A DNA stretch of 23,468 nucleotides from UBA1206 sp041672465 (GTDB lineage Bacteria > Bacillota > Clostridia > Oscillospirales > CAG-382), in contig JBAYZO010000025.1 in NCBI GenBank assembly GCA_041672465.1, forward strand, positions 1 to 23,468, given 5' to 3'. Of this stretch, positions 22,289 through 23,468 are shown in pieces; the first letter of the stretch is position 1, and every line of letters begins with the position of its first letter. The translations under genes were made by a program, and so were the position numbers. The notes under the pieces are model-generated. The model saw only the letters and a program-made list of their open reading frames with translations, had not been told where the DNA came from and did no database searches.

Positions 22289-23149
22289 TTAGTCCCCGCT
22301 TGGAATAATCGTATAACCTTCGGGGACGGTAAACACCCCGCTTGTTATATCTTCGCTTATAGTCAGCCCGATGACAATCGTGTCTTTTAGCTTTTCGTCA
22401 TAACTGCGGTAACGCTTAAGCGCCCCGCCGCTGAAGAACACCGAAAACTCAAAGCCCGTCTCGTCTTTATAGCTCTCGTAGTCGTAGGTTTTGTCAAAGA
22501 GTTCGATTTCGCCATAGTCCGTAAGGGTTATTTTCCCCGTCCAAAGGGTTTTTTCGCTGAAGATATCGTTTGTGTAGGGGAGCACAAGCGCGGTTTTTGT
22601 AAAATCGTCAAGCGCGACGGCGCTGCCGTCCTTTATTATATACTTGCTTTTAAACCCATAGCTCTCTTCAATCTCGGCGTAAAGCGCGCCTTTTGTGTGA
22701 TAGGCGGTTATGGTATAAGGCACCGCCTCGCCGCCCTCCGCCCTTGTCTCAACCGTTTTTCGCATATATTCGCCCGTCAATATAATGTCAAAATAAGGCG
22801 CGAACAGCTCCCCGAGCGACAAGTTTTCTTCCTCCGAGGTTTCGGAGGAATTTTCTTTGCTGTTGTTGTTCTCCCCTTGACTTTGGCTTTGGTTTTGGCT
22901 GCCGCTCTGAGCCGGTTGGCTTGGGCGCGAAGGAATTTCAAGGCTTGACTCGCCCTGAGTTTCACTTATTTGGGAACTTTCCCCGCCTTTTGAGGAGTTT
23001 ACCGGGCTTTTACCGCTGTCGTCGTCCTCGCCGTAAAACGGCAGGCAAGAATAAAAAACAACAGAAAGCGACAGCGCGGCCGAAACGGCGAGCGCCAACA
23101 GAAAACAGGCGCGGAAAGGCCGGGCTCTGCCGCGAAAAGTCTTCCTCAT
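22289..23149 (-). CDS. Exported Ser/Gln/Asn-rich protein, possible lipoprotein
   Basis: 286 aa, not recognised. Residues 1-11 are basic (RKTFRGRARPFR), followed by a hydrophobic stretch to about 33 and then Tyr-Ser-Cys; Cys35 could be a lipidated cysteine, but the sequence before it (VFYSC) is a poor lipobox. Residues about 40-110 are a low-complexity hydrophilic linker (many Ser, Gln, Asn, Glu). From about 112 a compact beta-rich domain follows (DIILTGEYMRKTVETRAEGG ... ALYAEIEESYGFKSKYIIKDG ... YTIIPSGD), reminiscent of periplasmic/lipoprotein barrels such as LolA-like folds, though I cannot name a family. The start overlaps the upstream gene's stop (ATGA), so it is the second gene of an operon. 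Confidence 0.8.
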   Translation of the reverse strand: MRKTFRGRARPFRACFLLALAVSAALSLSVVFYSCLPFYGEDDDSGKSPVNSSKGGESSQISETQGESSLEIPSRPSQPAQSGSQNQSQSQGENNNSKENSSETSEEENLSLGELFAPYFDIILTGEYMRKTVETRAEGGEAVPYTITAYHTKGALYAEIEESYGFKSKYIIKDGSAVALDDFTKTALVLPYTNDIFSEKTLWTGKITLTDYGEIELFDKTYDYESYKDETGFEFSVFFSGGALKRYRSYDEKLKDTIVIGLTISEDITSGVFTVPEGYTIIPSGD

Positions 23150-23468
23150 GGCTTTCCCTTTTCCTCATTGTCTTTTGACTTATCTTTGTTTCGGTTTTTA
23201 TCGGAGCTTTTTAGGTATTGCAAAATATCGCTCAGCTCTTTTTCAATATCCTTGCCGGGTTGATTTCCGGCGTTTTCGTCTTCCCCGTCAAGCTTTTGCC
23301 TTGACTTTTTAATAGAGCGGGAAAGCTCCGACAACAGCTCGTCAATATTCCCGCCGTCTTTTTCTTCGGATTCGGGGGGGATAAGACTTTCGGGTTGACG
23401 GGATTTTTTAACGGCGTTTTCAATTTCCTTTACGGGGAGCGGGCGCGTGGGGGCAATGTCTTCCTCCG
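23146..23468 (-). CDS. C-terminal end of an unidentified charged protein (5' part outside window)
   Basis: The minus-strand frame is open from the right edge of the window to a TGA at 23146, about 107 codons. The visible part is hydrophilic and low in complexity: a Pro-rich stretch (TRPLPVKEIENAVKKSRQPE), an acidic piece (SEEKDGGNIDELLSEL), and a Lys/Asp/Asn-rich tail (KSSDKNRNKDKSKDNEEKG). One heptad-like helix around ELLSELSRSIKK and one around IEKELSDILQYL are possible. It looks like a cytoplasmic disordered tail of a larger protein; the family cannot be told from this piece. It overlaps the next gene by 4 bases. Confidence 0.65.
   Translation of the reverse strand, partial: EEDIAPTRPLPVKEIENAVKKSRQPESLIPPESEEKDGGNIDELLSELSRSIKKSRQKLDGEDENAGNQPGKDIEKELSDILQYLKSSDKNRNKDKSKDNEEKGKP

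Noticed and set aside
1..23468. tRNA genes, CRISPR arrays, IS elements or prophage
   Set aside because: None could be recognised by eye on either strand; the lone GH25 gene has no phage neighbours.

Overview
The window reads as chromosome of a low-to-mid GC Bacillota, most likely class Clostridia. The grounds are gene families: AddA/AddB rather than RecBCD, a DnaD-like plus DnaI/DnaC-like pair, DUF1934, TepA, the Prp protease next to an N-terminally extended bL27, and strong AGGAGG-type ribosome sites with TTGACA/TATAAT promoters. No tRNA, rRNA, CRISPR array, insertion sequence or prophage block was seen. Nearly all the sequence is housekeeping and genes are tightly packed.

Layout. (1) 1-5115, plus strand: the end of addB, addA, and a small unrecognised ORF coupled to addA; this is recombinational repair. 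(2) 5117-9840, minus strand: one operon read ddl, murI, DUF1934, dnaD-like, dnaI-like, rnhA. It has a promoter at 9918-9946 and an intrinsic terminator at 5048-5075, and it joins peptidoglycan precursor supply to replication functions. (3) 9841-10129: divergent intergenic region with a 36-bp near-perfect palindrome. (4) 10130-14347, plus strand: tepA; a secreted dockerin/Ig-like protein with its own consensus promoter; the rplU-prp-rpmA ribosomal operon with a structured leader and a terminator; then obg. (5) 14317-15294, minus strand: a three-S1-domain protein overlapping the end of obg. (6) 15372-19160, plus strand: prfA, rpmE, hflX and a GH25 lysozyme. (7) 19191-20787, minus strand: the magnesium transporter/channel gene mgtE with a roughly 200-nt leader. 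(8) 20847-22286, plus strand: upp-ung. (9) 22289 to the right edge, minus strand: a secreted Ser/Gln-rich protein and the end of an unidentified acidic/basic low-complexity protein.

The most interesting element is the mgtE leader. It has a clean promoter and a 21-codon ORF with its own ribosome site, whose product carries Pro-Arg-Arg-Arg-Leu, the motif also present in the enterobacterial Mg2+ leader peptide MgtL as I remember it. The codons for Pro-Arg-Arg-Arg lie in the loop of an intrinsic-terminator-like hairpin. A competing 14-bp pairing would destroy that hairpin and hide the leader ribosome site. This looks like a translation-coupled Mg2+ attenuator, not an M-box. Other items worth a look are the 36-bp palindrome before ddl/tepA, the N-terminal dockerin protein, and structured leaders before rplU and upp.
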